NCBI GenBank assembly: GCA_945906915.1
Contig: CAMDSI010000003.1
Location: 1-37,953 of the forward strand
From: Spirosoma fluviale
GTDB taxonomy: Bacteria > Bacteroidota > Bacteroidia > Cytophagales > Spirosomataceae
DNA length: 37,953 nucleotides
Direction: 5' to 3'
Numbering within the stretch: position 1 is the stretch's first letter; every line of letters starts with the position of its first letter. The notes beneath the pieces were generated by a model. It searched no databases and was not told the origin of the DNA. It saw only the letters and a list, made by a program, of their open reading frames with translations. Shown piece after piece: positions 17,120-25,828 of this stretch. The position numbers and the translations under genes are program-made.

Positions 17120-17305
17120 AATATACCACTTTTCAGGAAAAACAATAGTTTTCATCAAAAAATCAAGCAAAAACAACCCACTTTTTAAGAAAACTCCAAA
17201 AATCCAAATTAAACTCAAAAAAATGAATCTTAATTTTCCTTTTTGTTCATTTTTTATCCCATGACAATTCGTTACTTTTACTTAAGAAAACAAATCAAAA
17301 AAAGA

Positions 17306-19513
17306 ATGGCAATCACTCGCTTTAAAGCCTTAGAATTGGCTCAATCCCGTACTGTAACTTCTGTAAAATTACCGACGGAAAAAGTATCTGATTATTATGG
17401 AAGTATGACCTTCAGTGATGAAGTAATGCGCTCATTATTATCTCCAGAAGCCTATTTAAAGATAAATACCGCAATCCAAACTGGTTCTAAAATAGACCGT
17501 GACGCAGCTGACGAAGTAGCAGCTGCCATGAAATCATGGGCCATTTCGAAAGGAGCTACACACTATACACACTGGTTTCAACCATTAACGGGTACTACCG
17601 CAGAAAAACATGACTCCTTCTTTGATATTGATTTAAGCAATGGAAAAGCAGTGGAAAAGTTCAAAGGTTCCGCCTTGGTACAACAAGAACCAGATGCTTC
17701 ATCCTTCCCGAATGGAGGTATTCGTTCTACTTTTGAAGCGCGTGGTTATACAGGTTGGGATCCATCATCCCCCGCTTTTATCATGGAAAATGCGGCTGGA
17801 ACGGCTACTTTATGTATCCCATCTGTCTTCGTTTCCTATACAGGAGAAGCATTAGATTATAAAACTCCCTTATTAAAATCAATTGAATTAGTAGATAAAG
17901 CCGCTACAGCCGTAATTAAGGAATTCTTTAATCGCGACGTAAACAAGGTCATTCCTACTTTAGGTGCTGAGCAAGAATATTTTGTCGTAGATGAAGCCTT
18001 ATTTAATGCGCGACCAGATTTAGTTATGGCCGGACGTACTGTTTTCGGACACGCGCCAGCGAAAGGACAACAATTAGAAGATCACTATTTTGGATCTATT
18101 CCAACCCGAGTGAATACTTTCATGGTTGACTTCGAAATCGAGGCACTTAAATTAGGTATGCCCGTTAGAACACGCCATAATGAGGTAGCTCCTGCACAAT
18201 TTGAAGTGGCGCCTACGTTTGAAGAAGCGAATTTAGCTTGTGATCACAATGCCTTATTAATGGATTTAATGGCTAAAGTAGCCTCAAAACATAAATTAAA
18301 GGTTCTATTCCATGAAAAGCCATTTGCGGGAATTAACGGATCCGGAAAGCACAATAACTGGGCATTAGCTACGGATACAGGTATTAATTTATTAGCGCCA
18401 TCTTCTAAACCAAAAGAAAACCTGCGCTTCTTGACATTTTTTGTCAATACCGTAAAAGCAGTGCATGATCGCGCTGATTTATTGCGTGCGTCCATTGCAT
18501 CTGCCGGCAACGAACACCGTTTAGGTGCAAATGAAGCCCCTCCAGCTATTGTTTCTGCTTTCCTAGGTAGTACAATGAGCCAAGTTTTGGACGACATGGA
18601 AAACATGGACGGTCTAGACGAGATTCAATTAGAAAAAGGAGATAATGTATACCTTAAATTAGGTATCAATAAAATCCCATCGTTGATCTTAGATAATACG
18701 GATCGAAATAGAACATCTCCTTTTGCCTTTACGGGAAATAAATTTGAATTCCGCGCAGTAGGTTCATCTGCGAATTCTGCAGCACCTATGACAGTTTTAA
18801 ATACCATCGTGGCAGACCAATTAATCAAATTCCGCAAGGAGGTAGAGGAAGTGTTAGAAAAAGGGGTGAAGAAAGAATTAGCAATCATGGAAGTGTTAAA
18901 GCGCTATGTGAAGGAGTCTAAAAACATCCGTTTTGAAGGAAATGGTTATTCTGATGAATGGGTAGAAGAGGCTGCTCGCCGTGGTTTATCTAATTTAAAG
19001 ACCACTCCAGAGGCATTAGCGGTTTATGCGCGTCCAGAATCCATCGAATTATTCACTAAGCATGGAATTTATTCTAAAGAAGAGATGCATGCGCGTCATG
19101 AAATTGAATTAGAAAACTATGTAAAGAAAATTCAAATTGAATCTCGTGTGATCGGAGATATGGCCATTAACCACATTGTTTCTACCTCTTTGAAATACCA
19201 GACACAATTAGTGGAGAATGTGAAAGGCCAAAAAGAAATCGGAATAGACCCGCAATATTTTGCCCCTACGATCGAGATGATCAAGAAAATCTCTGAATAC
19301 ACGTCTTCCATTGTTCGATTACAAAACGAGATGACGGAAGCTAGAAAAGAAGCGAATAACATAGAAGATTTAGAAGGAAGAGCTGTCTTATATAGCACGA
19401 AAGTGAAGAATTATTTCGAAGAGATTCGGTATAGTGTTGATAAATTAGAATTAATCATTGACGATGATGAATGGCCATTACCTAAATACCGTGAATTATT
19501 GTTAATCAAATAA
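17306..19513 (+). CDS. glnN: Glutamine synthetase type III (GSIII)
   Basis: A 735-residue glutamine synthetase of the large GSIII type, common in Bacteroidota and cyanobacteria. Typical segments are GAEQEYFVVDEALFNARPDL, VRTRHNEVAPAQFEVAP, HEKPFAGINGSGKHNNW and RTSPFAFTGNKFEFRAVGSSANSAAP. The C-terminal region is helical with a possible coiled coil (about residues 590-715). The start at 17306 (MAITRFKALE) is chosen over one 63 nt upstream, whose extra residues (MFIFYPMTIRYF) are translated promoter DNA. It duplicates the reaction of the divergent GSII. The next gene starts after 7 nt, so an operon with the unknown protein and rsmE is likely. Confidence 0.95.
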   Translation: MAITRFKALELAQSRTVTSVKLPTEKVSDYYGSMTFSDEVMRSLLSPEAYLKINTAIQTGSKIDRDAADEVAAAMKSWAISKGATHYTHWFQPLTGTTAEKHDSFFDIDLSNGKAVEKFKGSALVQQEPDASSFPNGGIRSTFEARGYTGWDPSSPAFIMENAAGTATLCIPSVFVSYTGEALDYKTPLLKSIELVDKAATAVIKEFFNRDVNKVIPTLGAEQEYFVVDEALFNARPDLVMAGRTVFGHAPAKGQQLEDHYFGSIPTRVNTFMVDFEIEALKLGMPVRTRHNEVAPAQFEVAPTFEEANLACDHNALLMDLMAKVASKHKLKVLFHEKPFAGINGSGKHNNWALATDTGINLLAPSSKPKENLRFLTFFVNTVKAVHDRADLLRASIASAGNEHRLGANEAPPAIVSAFLGSTMSQVLDDMENMDGLDEIQLEKGDNVYLKLGINKIPSLILDNTDRNRTSPFAFTGNKFEFRAVGSSANSAAPMTVLNTIVADQLIKFRKEVEEVLEKGVKKELAIMEVLKRYVKESKNIRFEGNGYSDEWVEEAARRGLSNLKTTPEALAVYARPESIELFTKHGIYSKEEMHARHEIELENYVKKIQIESRVIGDMAINHIVSTSLKYQTQLVENVKGQKEIGIDPQYFAPTIEMIKKISEYTSSIVRLQNEMTEARKEANNIEDLEGRAVLYSTKVKNYFEEIRYSVDKLELIIDDDEWPLPKYRELLLIK

Positions 19514-19520
19514 GCAAAAT

Positions 19521-20093
19521 ATGTCTAAAACCACCAATCCAGGCTTTGACCCGGTAGAAATAGCAGCGTTAAAAAAGCAGTGTCAAGAAGACAATCGGTC
19601 TTTCGTCTATATTTTGGACGAAGAATTGCCTTCAGGAAACGAGCGAGAAATGGTTCACATTCAATTTGTGGGTCAATATGAGAAACAAGAGGTTATTTAT
19701 GATGCCATTGTTTGTACACTGCAATTACATTATTCTAGTCTCTTATATGAAGCAGCTGAACGCGAAATCATTCAGCAGTACCCATTGTATGTTCCTTTAG
19801 AGAATCGGGATGAAAACTACGAACCTAATGAAGAGTTAGACGAAGAGGTAGAAATGCTGATCTTAGAAGTTATTGAAGATTTAGAAGAAAACGAGGAGAT
19901 CAAAGTCGCTGAATACATCGAAATCGATCCCGAGTTTGATTATGGAGTAAGTATCGAAGTTGCTTTATACGTTCCGGCTCTAGATGACGACATGTTAACG
20001 CAATTCATCATTGACTTTAACGGAAATACCTTAAGTCTAGACCCCTCGCTTTATACCTTTAATTCAGATGACGAGGAGGAGGACGAAGATTAA
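19521..20093 (+). CDS. Acidic conserved hypothetical protein
   Basis: A 190-residue cytoplasmic protein with no recognised domain. It is strongly acidic: a Glu-rich stretch (NEELDEEVEMLILEVIEDLEE, residues about 103-123) and an Asp/Glu-only tail (DDEEEDED). The rest looks alpha/beta, with several hydrophobic strands such as DAIVCTLQLHYSSLLYEAAE. It has no signal peptide or membrane segment. It sits 7 nt after glnN and 3 nt before rsmE, so it is translated in the same operon. I do not recognise its function. Confidence 0.8.
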   Translation: MSKTTNPGFDPVEIAALKKQCQEDNRSFVYILDEELPSGNEREMVHIQFVGQYEKQEVIYDAIVCTLQLHYSSLLYEAAEREIIQQYPLYVPLENRDENYEPNEELDEEVEMLILEVIEDLEENEEIKVAEYIEIDPEFDYGVSIEVALYVPALDDDMLTQFIIDFNGNTLSLDPSLYTFNSDDEEEDED

Positions 20094-20096
20094 TTT

Positions 20097-20801
20097 ATGA
20101 GTATAGCTGTTTTTTATGCTCCTAATGTAAAGGATTCCTCTTTTCTAAGTGAAGAGGAATCCTTTCATGCTATACGGGTTTTACGTCTCAAAATAGGAGA
20201 GGTTATACACCTTTTAGATGGGAGAGGATCTAAATTTGAAGCTAAAATCAACTCTATTGAGGGGAAAAAAGTAGCTTATAGCGGTTTAAACCTTATTGAA
20301 TCAGAACCTACACCTGCCTATAAAATTCAACTTTATGTTGCCCCCACGAAACAGATGGAGCGAATGGAGTGGATGGTGGAAAAATGTGTTGAGTTTGGGA
20401 TTCATGGTATTCATTTTTTTGCCTCTAAAAATTCAGAACGGAAAGAAATCAAATTACTTCGATTAGAAAAAACAGCGATTTCCGCTCTGAAACAATCTAA
20501 AAATCTGTACCTACCTGAAATAACGGGTTTACACGTGTTTAAGGATATTGCGGTGAAAGAGGGTGCTGAGAAATTGTTCGCATTCATTTCAAATCCTCCT
20601 GTATCTGTTTTATCAAAAGTGGCCACAGTGGGAAAAGAATACCACGTTCTAGTAGGGCCTGAGGGTGACTTTACCTCAGAGGAATCAGAATTATTGAAAA
20701 AAAATAAGTGGAAACCTTTTAGTCTAGGAAGATCTATATTACGCACGGAAACAGCTGGAATAGCTGTTTGTCATGGATTACACCTCTTAAATAGTGATTA
20801 A
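20097..20801 (+). CDS. rsmE: 16S rRNA (uracil(1498)-N3)-methyltransferase
   Basis: A 234-residue SPOUT-class methyltransferase. It has an N-terminal PUA-like domain (HAIRVLRLKIGEVIHLLDGRG) and the RsmE core: KQMERMEWMVEKCVEFGI, KTAISALKQSKNLYLPEI, LVGPEGDFTSEE and SLGRSILRTETAGIAV, the knotted SAM-binding loop. It methylates U1498 of 16S rRNA in the assembled 30S subunit. The C-terminus is compact, as usual. It starts 3 nt after the acidic unknown gene. Confidence 0.96.
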   Translation: MSIAVFYAPNVKDSSFLSEEESFHAIRVLRLKIGEVIHLLDGRGSKFEAKINSIEGKKVAYSGLNLIESEPTPAYKIQLYVAPTKQMERMEWMVEKCVEFGIHGIHFFASKNSERKEIKLLRLEKTAISALKQSKNLYLPEITGLHVFKDIAVKEGAEKLFAFISNPPVSVLSKVATVGKEYHVLVGPEGDFTSEESELLKKNKWKPFSLGRSILRTETAGIAVCHGLHLLNSD

Positions 20802-20850
20802 AATCAGTATAATTCTTTAAAAGCAGCTTAAATAAGAAACAATTGCGTCG

Positions 20851-20858
20851 TACTTTTG
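20851..20858 (+). promoter_or_regulatory. Candidate -7 box for the desaturase gene
   Basis: TACTTTTG is a full TAnnTTTG match, 28 nt before the ATG at 20887. No clear TTTG box was seen about 20 nt upstream. Confidence 0.4.
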
Positions 20859-20886
20859 TTAAAACATTAAAATTACTCCTTCTATT

Positions 20887-21648
20887 ATGCAATTAGTACT
20901 TCCGGCTTTCTTCATACATTGGTATGTTTCTTTGTTCAGCCAAACTTTTTTCCTTCACCGTTATTCAGCTCACAAAATGTTTTTGATGAGTAAGTTTTGG
21001 GAAAAATTCTTCTATTTCTTAACTTATTTATCGCAAGGCTCCTCTTTTTTAAGCCCAAGAGCTTACGCGATTTTACATAGAATGCACCACGCGTTCTCCG
21101 ACACCAAGAGAGACCCACATTCTCCTATGTTTTTTAGCAATGTTTTCACGATGATGTGGAAGACAAAAGACATTTATAATGCGGTGCTAAATAGAAAGCA
21201 AGAGGTAGAGGAGCGCTTTGAACATCAATACCCGGTGTCGAAAACCATCGAAAAAATTGGCGATTCCTGGATATCTCGCATTGGTTGGGGAGTAGCCTAC
21301 GTTTCTTTATATGTGGTCGGATTTATCTACTTTGATATGCACTGGGCATTCTTTTTCTTATTACCGGTTCACTTTTTAATGGGACCTGTTCACGGAGCGA
21401 TTGTTAACTGGTCAGGTCATAAATATGGCTACCAAAACTATGATAACCACGATCAGTCAAAAAATTCTTTGATCTTTGACGTACTCATGATGGGCGAGTT
21501 GTTCCAAAACAATCACCACAAACTACCTAATCGCGTTAACTTCGCGACGAAATGGTTTGAGTTTGACCCTACCTATCCAATGATTAAACTTTTGACCTTA
21601 TTAAAAATTATTCGTCCGAATATAAAACCGGATGATGCTAAGTTTTAA
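20887..21648 (+). CDS. Acyl-CoA / fatty-acid desaturase
   Basis: A 253-residue integral membrane di-iron desaturase with the three His boxes: HRYSAH (about residue 19), HRMHH (about 62) and NNHHKLPNR near residue 210. About four hydrophobic segments are arranged as in delta-9-type acyl-CoA desaturases. It would introduce a double bond into membrane acyl chains using O2, and it usually responds to temperature. It stands alone, with its own candidate -7 box and a strong terminator 18 nt after its stop. The regiospecificity cannot be read from sequence. Confidence 0.93.
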   Translation: MQLVLPAFFIHWYVSLFSQTFFLHRYSAHKMFLMSKFWEKFFYFLTYLSQGSSFLSPRAYAILHRMHHAFSDTKRDPHSPMFFSNVFTMMWKTKDIYNAVLNRKQEVEERFEHQYPVSKTIEKIGDSWISRIGWGVAYVSLYVVGFIYFDMHWAFFFLLPVHFLMGPVHGAIVNWSGHKYGYQNYDNHDQSKNSLIFDVLMMGELFQNNHHKLPNRVNFATKWFEFDPTYPMIKLLTLLKIIRPNIKPDDAKF

Positions 21649-21666
21649 TAGCCATCTTATAAATGA

Positions 21667-21692
21667 AAAGAGCCTCAATCGAGGCTCTTTTT
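21667..21692. terminator. Bidirectional terminator
   Basis: AAAGAGCCTC - AATC - GAGGCTCTTT is a 10-bp perfect stem between the convergent desaturase and E2 genes. Its T-run on the plus strand and A-run on the left side allow use in both directions, although on the minus strand the T-run is short. Confidence 0.9.
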
Positions 21693-22949
21693 TTATATCT
21701 GTGTATCTAAACTAAACTTCTCTAAATAGTCAGAAACGCGTTTGACAAATCCTCCACCCAGCGAACCGTCCACGACACGGTGATCATATGAATGTGAGAT
21801 AAACATCTTTTGACGAATTGCAATCACATCTTCACCCTTTTCATTCGTAATAACCGCCGGCTTCTTTTCAATCATTCCAAAGGCTATAATACCTACCTGA
21901 GGCTGTACAATAATAGGGGTTCCCATCAAATTGCCAAAACCACCTATATTAGAAATGGTAAAAGTTCCACCCTCTAAGTCAGCTGGCTTTAACTTATTTG
22001 CTCTAGCGCGGTTAGATAAATCATTTACCTTTTGGGTTAATTCGGTTAAAGTCAATTTATCGACTTCGTGAATCACAGGAACAATTAAATTCCCATTAGG
22101 CAATGCGACCGCCATACCGATGTTAATCTGCGCGTGTTGCACAATATAATTTCCTTCTACGGAGATAATCATTCCAGGGAAATCTTTTATAGCCATGGCT
22201 GTCGCCATAAATAGGAGGGGCGTAAACGTTAGCGCTTCCTTGTGTTTATCCTGAAAACCTTGCTTAACCTTAGCTCGCCAATTCACTATATTAGTAACAT
22301 CCGCTTCTAGGAAAGACGTAACGTGAGGTGCGATACGTTTAGAATCTAACATGCGCTCCGAAATCATCTTCCGCATGCGATCCATTTCAATTACCTCGTC
22401 ACCAGGAAGACGCATTCCTGCACCTTGACTCAAAGTACCGGATGAAATAATACGCTTTGAATTACGAACCGCTATGTAATTAAGTACATCCTTTTTCGTA
22501 ATACGACCATCTAAACCAGAACCAGGAATCTCCATTAGTTCTCTTTGGGACACATTCTCTGACTGACAAATCTGCTTAATCAAAGGTGATATCCACGGAT
22601 TATTCGATTTCTCCGTACTCAATTCAGTGGATCCTAAGCTCACTTCGACTAGTGAACTAATGTCATCATCCAGCGAAAAAGCTTCCGCTGTAGTAGGGCT
22701 ACCCGTTGATACCGCATCAATTATACAAATGGCTTTACCTATCGTAGCGACAGAGCCTACTGGAATTAAGATAGATTGCATATAACCAGCCACTGGGGAA
22801 GGAACCTCCGTATCTATCTTATCGGTAGCGACCTCTAAAATAAATTCATCCGCTTCCACGTAGTCACCTGGCTGTTTTAACCAATTTAAAACAGTCGCCT
22901 CCATGATACTTTCACCCATTTTGGGCATAATAACCTCTGTAATGGCCAT
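21693..22949 (-). CDS. Dihydrolipoamide acyltransferase (E2 of a 2-oxoacid dehydrogenase complex)
   Basis: A 418-residue E2 with three parts in order. The lipoyl domain (1-80) has the lipoylated lysine in EVATDKIDTEVPSP. The peripheral subunit-binding domain (about 118-155) reads SPLIKQICQSENVSQRELMEIPGSGLDGRITKKDVLNYI. The catalytic acyltransferase domain ends with SHSYDHRVVDGSLGG, holding the HxxxDG active-site His. One lipoyl domain and these features fit a branched-chain or general 2-oxoacid complex, but pyruvate or 2-oxoglutarate specificity is not excluded. E1 and E3 genes are not in the window. It follows cinA after 3 nt. Confidence 0.94.
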   Translation of the reverse strand: MAITEVIMPKMGESIMEATVLNWLKQPGDYVEADEFILEVATDKIDTEVPSPVAGYMQSILIPVGSVATIGKAICIIDAVSTGSPTTAEAFSLDDDISSLVEVSLGSTELSTEKSNNPWISPLIKQICQSENVSQRELMEIPGSGLDGRITKKDVLNYIAVRNSKRIISSGTLSQGAGMRLPGDEVIEMDRMRKMISERMLDSKRIAPHVTSFLEADVTNIVNWRAKVKQGFQDKHKEALTFTPLLFMATAMAIKDFPGMIISVEGNYIVQHAQINIGMAVALPNGNLIVPVIHEVDKLTLTELTQKVNDLSNRARANKLKPADLEGGTFTISNIGGFGNLMGTPIIVQPQVGIIAFGMIEKKPAVITNEKGEDVIAIRQKMFISHSYDHRVVDGSLGGGFVKRVSDYLEKFSLDTQI

Positions 22950-22952
22950 AGC

Positions 22953-24203
22953 TTAGGTTAAATCGTTTAATAAATATTTGCGCAGCAAATTTACACAAGC
23001 TAAAGAACTTAAATAAATATTTTGCGTGCGTGTTCCTCCTAAAGTTAATTTTCTAGTAATAACACCGCTTTCATGAGCGAGGGCTATCCAAACAGTACCC
23101 ACTGGTTTTTCTTCCGTTCCGCCATCTGGACCCGCAATACCGGAAGTAGCCAAAGCATAAGTAGATCCTAGTCTTTGTTGAACACCTAAAGCCATAGCTT
23201 TGATGCATTCTTCAGATACCGCTCCAGTAGTGGCCAAAATTTCCGCTGAAACACCGAGTTGATCCATCTTCACCTGATTTGCATAGGAGAGGATGCCGCC
23301 TAGAAAATAGGCTGATGAGCCAGGATTTTGGGTGAAGTGATGTGCCAAATGACCTCCAGTACAACTCTCCGCCACAGCTATAGTCGCCTTATTCTCATTT
23401 AATAATCGTCCTACTACCTCCGCTAAATCGTCTTTTTCATATCCAAAAATATAGGACTTTATCAACGGATGTACTTTCTGCAATTCAACCTCCACGTCAG
23501 ACTTCAATACCTCCAAATCCTGACCTAATGCCGTTAAACGTAACTTTACAATACCCATGGAGGGCAAATAAGCTAATTTAATATGTTCCGGCAATTGTAA
23601 TTCCCAGCTTTCAATGAGATCAGACAAATAGGATTCACCTATTCCAACCGTTTTGATAACCTTATGAAAAATGATAGGCGTTTTAAAATGCTTTACTAAG
23701 CGAGGAAGCACTTCCTGCTCCATTATTGATTTCATTTCATAAGGAACACCTGGCATAGAAACCCAAATAACCCCTTTTTCATTAAACCACATGCCTGGTG
23801 CTGTTCCTTGACTATTTCGAACAAACTCTGCCTTCGTAGGCAATAAAGCTTGATCTCGATTAATATCAGATAATTCGCGTCCACGCTTCGAAAAGAATTC
23901 CGTGACATCTTGTAGGGCCTCTGGATGCATTTGAAGGTCACAACCAAAATATTCTGCCAAGATTTTTTTAGTCAAATCATCCTTCGTAGGGCCTAAACCA
24001 CCTGTGATAAAAACAACATCCGCACGCTGCGACGCTTCGTTAAGTATCTGAAGAATTTCTGATTTTTGATCACCTACGGAAGATTTCCGTACCGTTTTTA
24101 TACCTAATTTGTCTAATTCAAGACTGATCCATTGCGTGTTGGTATCCAGGATTTGCCCGTATAGAATCTCATCTCCAATGGTAATAATTTCAGCCCTAAC
24201 CAT
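22953..24203 (-). CDS. cinA: CinA-family nicotinamide-nucleotide amidase
   Basis: A 416-residue two-domain protein. The N-terminal MoCF-like COG1058 domain has AEIITIGDEILYGQILDTNTQWIS and FITGGLGPTKDDLT. The C-terminal NMN deamidase domain has AESCTGGHLAHHF and ATSGIAGPDGGTEEKPVGTVWIA. The family recycles NMN to NaMN, and the N-terminal domain can act as an ADP-ribose pyrophosphatase. I choose the start at 24203 (MVRAEIITIGDEIL). The longer frame runs through the divergent gldC start and is not family-like. It is followed by the E2 gene after 3 nt. Confidence 0.95.
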   Translation of the reverse strand: MVRAEIITIGDEILYGQILDTNTQWISLELDKLGIKTVRKSSVGDQKSEILQILNEASQRADVVFITGGLGPTKDDLTKKILAEYFGCDLQMHPEALQDVTEFFSKRGRELSDINRDQALLPTKAEFVRNSQGTAPGMWFNEKGVIWVSMPGVPYEMKSIMEQEVLPRLVKHFKTPIIFHKVIKTVGIGESYLSDLIESWELQLPEHIKLAYLPSMGIVKLRLTALGQDLEVLKSDVEVELQKVHPLIKSYIFGYEKDDLAEVVGRLLNENKATIAVAESCTGGHLAHHFTQNPGSSAYFLGGILSYANQVKMDQLGVSAEILATTGAVSEECIKAMALGVQQRLGSTYALATSGIAGPDGGTEEKPVGTVWIALAHESGVITRKLTLGGTRTQNIYLSSLACVNLLRKYLLNDLT

Positions 24204-24246
24204 TAATTTCCTTAATTTATACGAAAATACGATTAATTTTACATCC

Positions 24247-24600
24247 ATGAAACATTCTGAAATCAATTTTAAGATACAATTAGACGATCAAAATATCCCA
24301 GAGCAAATCTCTTGGTCAGCTACCGATAATCCGAACGAAGGCATCGAAGAAACCAAGGCCATTTTAGTAGCTACTTGGGATCCGTATCACAAGGGAACCT
24401 TGACTTTGCCACTTTGGACAAAAGACATGGAAGTGTTAGATATGAAAAGGTTTTTTATCGAAATAGTGGGCACCGTAGCTGATGCGTCATTACAAGCTAC
24501 AGGGGATAATTTCTTCGCACAAGAGTTAGAATCCGTTTGTCGCACCTTGTCATCTCATTTACAAAAAGAAATCGTAGCTGCTGAAAAAGGCACCAACTAA
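24247..24600 (+). CDS. gldC: Gliding motility protein GldC
   Basis: A 117-residue soluble protein matching GldC: EINFKIQLDDQNIPEQISWSATDNPNEG, ETKAILVATWDPYHKGTLTLPLWTKDMEVLDMKRFFIE and the helical C-terminus. GldC is associated with gliding motility and the type IX secretion machinery in Bacteroidota. It is accessory rather than a core channel part and occurs in many non-gliding members. The start at 24247 (MKHSEI) is chosen over one 138 nt upstream, which would overlap cinA and its promoter. Its stop overlaps the start of the next gene by one base (TAATG), implying translational coupling. Confidence 0.9.
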   Translation: MKHSEINFKIQLDDQNIPEQISWSATDNPNEGIEETKAILVATWDPYHKGTLTLPLWTKDMEVLDMKRFFIEIVGTVADASLQATGDNFFAQELESVCRTLSSHLQKEIVAAEKGTN

Positions 24601-25634
24601 TGAAATACATTCTACTAACTCTGCTTTTACCTTTTTTGAGTGTTGCTCAAGGGATAGATTTTTTACAGGTAAACTCCTTGCAAGAAGCGAGAGCTGCCGC
24701 TATTAAGCAAAACAAATTGCTCTTCATGGAGATCTATGCCCCAGATTGCCATATTTGCAATTCTTTTAAAGGAGTATTTACTCAAGCTGCGGTGGGGGCT
24801 TTGTACAATAAAAATTTCGTTAATTATCAATTAGACATTCGGAATCCAGCGAATGAAATGGCTTTAAAGCAAGCCGGGGTTATACTTAATGCAACACCTA
24901 CTTTCGTATTCTTTGAGCCTAAATCGATGAAAATCGTTCAGGCGCGAATATTTGGGGAGAAAGACAATACAGTAACCATGGTAAACGGAATAGGCTCAAA
25001 GGCAGCCAATCCTGCTGAGCAAGCGTCCCAATTTCCGAAACGTCTAGCAGCGGGAGAAAAGAATCCTGGTATGTTAATAAATTATGCCCAATTTGCCCGG
25101 ATTACGGGTGATACTTTGGCTAATATCAAGGCGATGAATGCCTATATAGCCTTATTGAAACCTACGCAATATAGCTCACAAACTACCTTTAATTTAATGC
25201 AAGTGGCCTTAATGAGCCACGATAATCGATTGTTTGACTATTTTATTCGTAATCTGAATTATTATAATTCAATTTTCGACCCATCGGTAGTTCGGATGGT
25301 TTATGAGAATATCTTTCAAATCACATTAACCAGCTCTCGTGCTGCACAATTAGGCGAAGCTGGTATGATGAAACTTAAATCACAAATGGCTAAAACAGGA
25401 CTAGATCGATCTAGCATCGTTCGTAGAACCTGGATGGTGGAATCTGACATGTTGTTTAAGCAGCGAAACGCTACGCAAGCAATGAAGGTAATCGATGAAC
25501 TCATCAATTCGATGCCAGGGGCTTTAGGCCCTAAAGAAAATCAATTCCTTTGTGATTATGTGAAGGGAAAAACAAAAGACGCCAGCGCTTTGAAAAAGGC
25601 TAAATCCAATTGGTGCCTTTACGGGACGAAATAA
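24600..25634 (+). CDS. Secreted thioredoxin-fold protein (CxxC)
   Basis: A 344-residue protein with a signal peptide (MKYILLTLLLPFLSVAQG). A thioredoxin-like domain (about 20-150) follows, whose active site is APDCHICNSF (CHIC) and whose cis-proline loop is LNATPTFVFFEP. The remaining 190 residues are helical with no recognised domain. It is exported to the periplasm or is lipid-free at the envelope, and is probably a disulfide reductase or a chaperone-like redox protein. It is coupled to gldC by a 1-base overlap, so it may serve the same envelope process, but that is only contextual. Confidence 0.82.
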   Translation: MKYILLTLLLPFLSVAQGIDFLQVNSLQEARAAAIKQNKLLFMEIYAPDCHICNSFKGVFTQAAVGALYNKNFVNYQLDIRNPANEMALKQAGVILNATPTFVFFEPKSMKIVQARIFGEKDNTVTMVNGIGSKAANPAEQASQFPKRLAAGEKNPGMLINYAQFARITGDTLANIKAMNAYIALLKPTQYSSQTTFNLMQVALMSHDNRLFDYFIRNLNYYNSIFDPSVVRMVYENIFQITLTSSRAAQLGEAGMMKLKSQMAKTGLDRSSIVRRTWMVESDMLFKQRNATQAMKVIDELINSMPGALGPKENQFLCDYVKGKTKDASALKKAKSNWCLYGTK

Positions 25635-25635
25635 T

Positions 25636-25824
25636 TTAGCGAATAAAGGCGCGGTAAGTCATCACAATTAAGCAAATGATAAACATCAAGATAGATATCT
25701 TGTTAATCGTATGCATCGCACGAATATTAAAATTAGAGGGTGCACCTGGCTTGGGTTTCTTGAAGACACGAACGAAATACGTAAAAACTTCACCTACCTT
25801 AAATTGTTCTCTTAATCTGCTCAT
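25636..25824 (-). CDS. Small single-pass membrane protein (possibly DUF6728-like)
   Basis: 62 residues: a polar, Lys/Arg-rich N-terminal half (MSRLREQFKVGEVFTYFVRVFKKPKPG) and one C-terminal transmembrane helix (ISILMFIICLIVMTYRAF). It starts 4 nt after the ispG stop and is therefore likely on the ispG transcript. I believe similar small proteins occur across Cytophagales and may belong to DUF6728, but I cannot verify that. Positive residues before the helix predict a cytoplasmic N-terminus. Function unknown. Confidence 0.7.
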   Translation of the reverse strand: MSRLREQFKVGEVFTYFVRVFKKPKPGAPSNFNIRAMHTINKISILMFIICLIVMTYRAFIR

Positions 25825-25828
25825 TTTT

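Noticed and set aside
17243..17305. Upstream start for the GSIII gene
   Set aside because: The 21 extra residues cover promoter-like DNA and do not resemble GSIII. MAITRFKALE at 17306 is family-like.
24109..24246. Upstream start for gldC
   Set aside because: It overlaps the cinA coding region on the other strand and adds 46 residues without family similarity.
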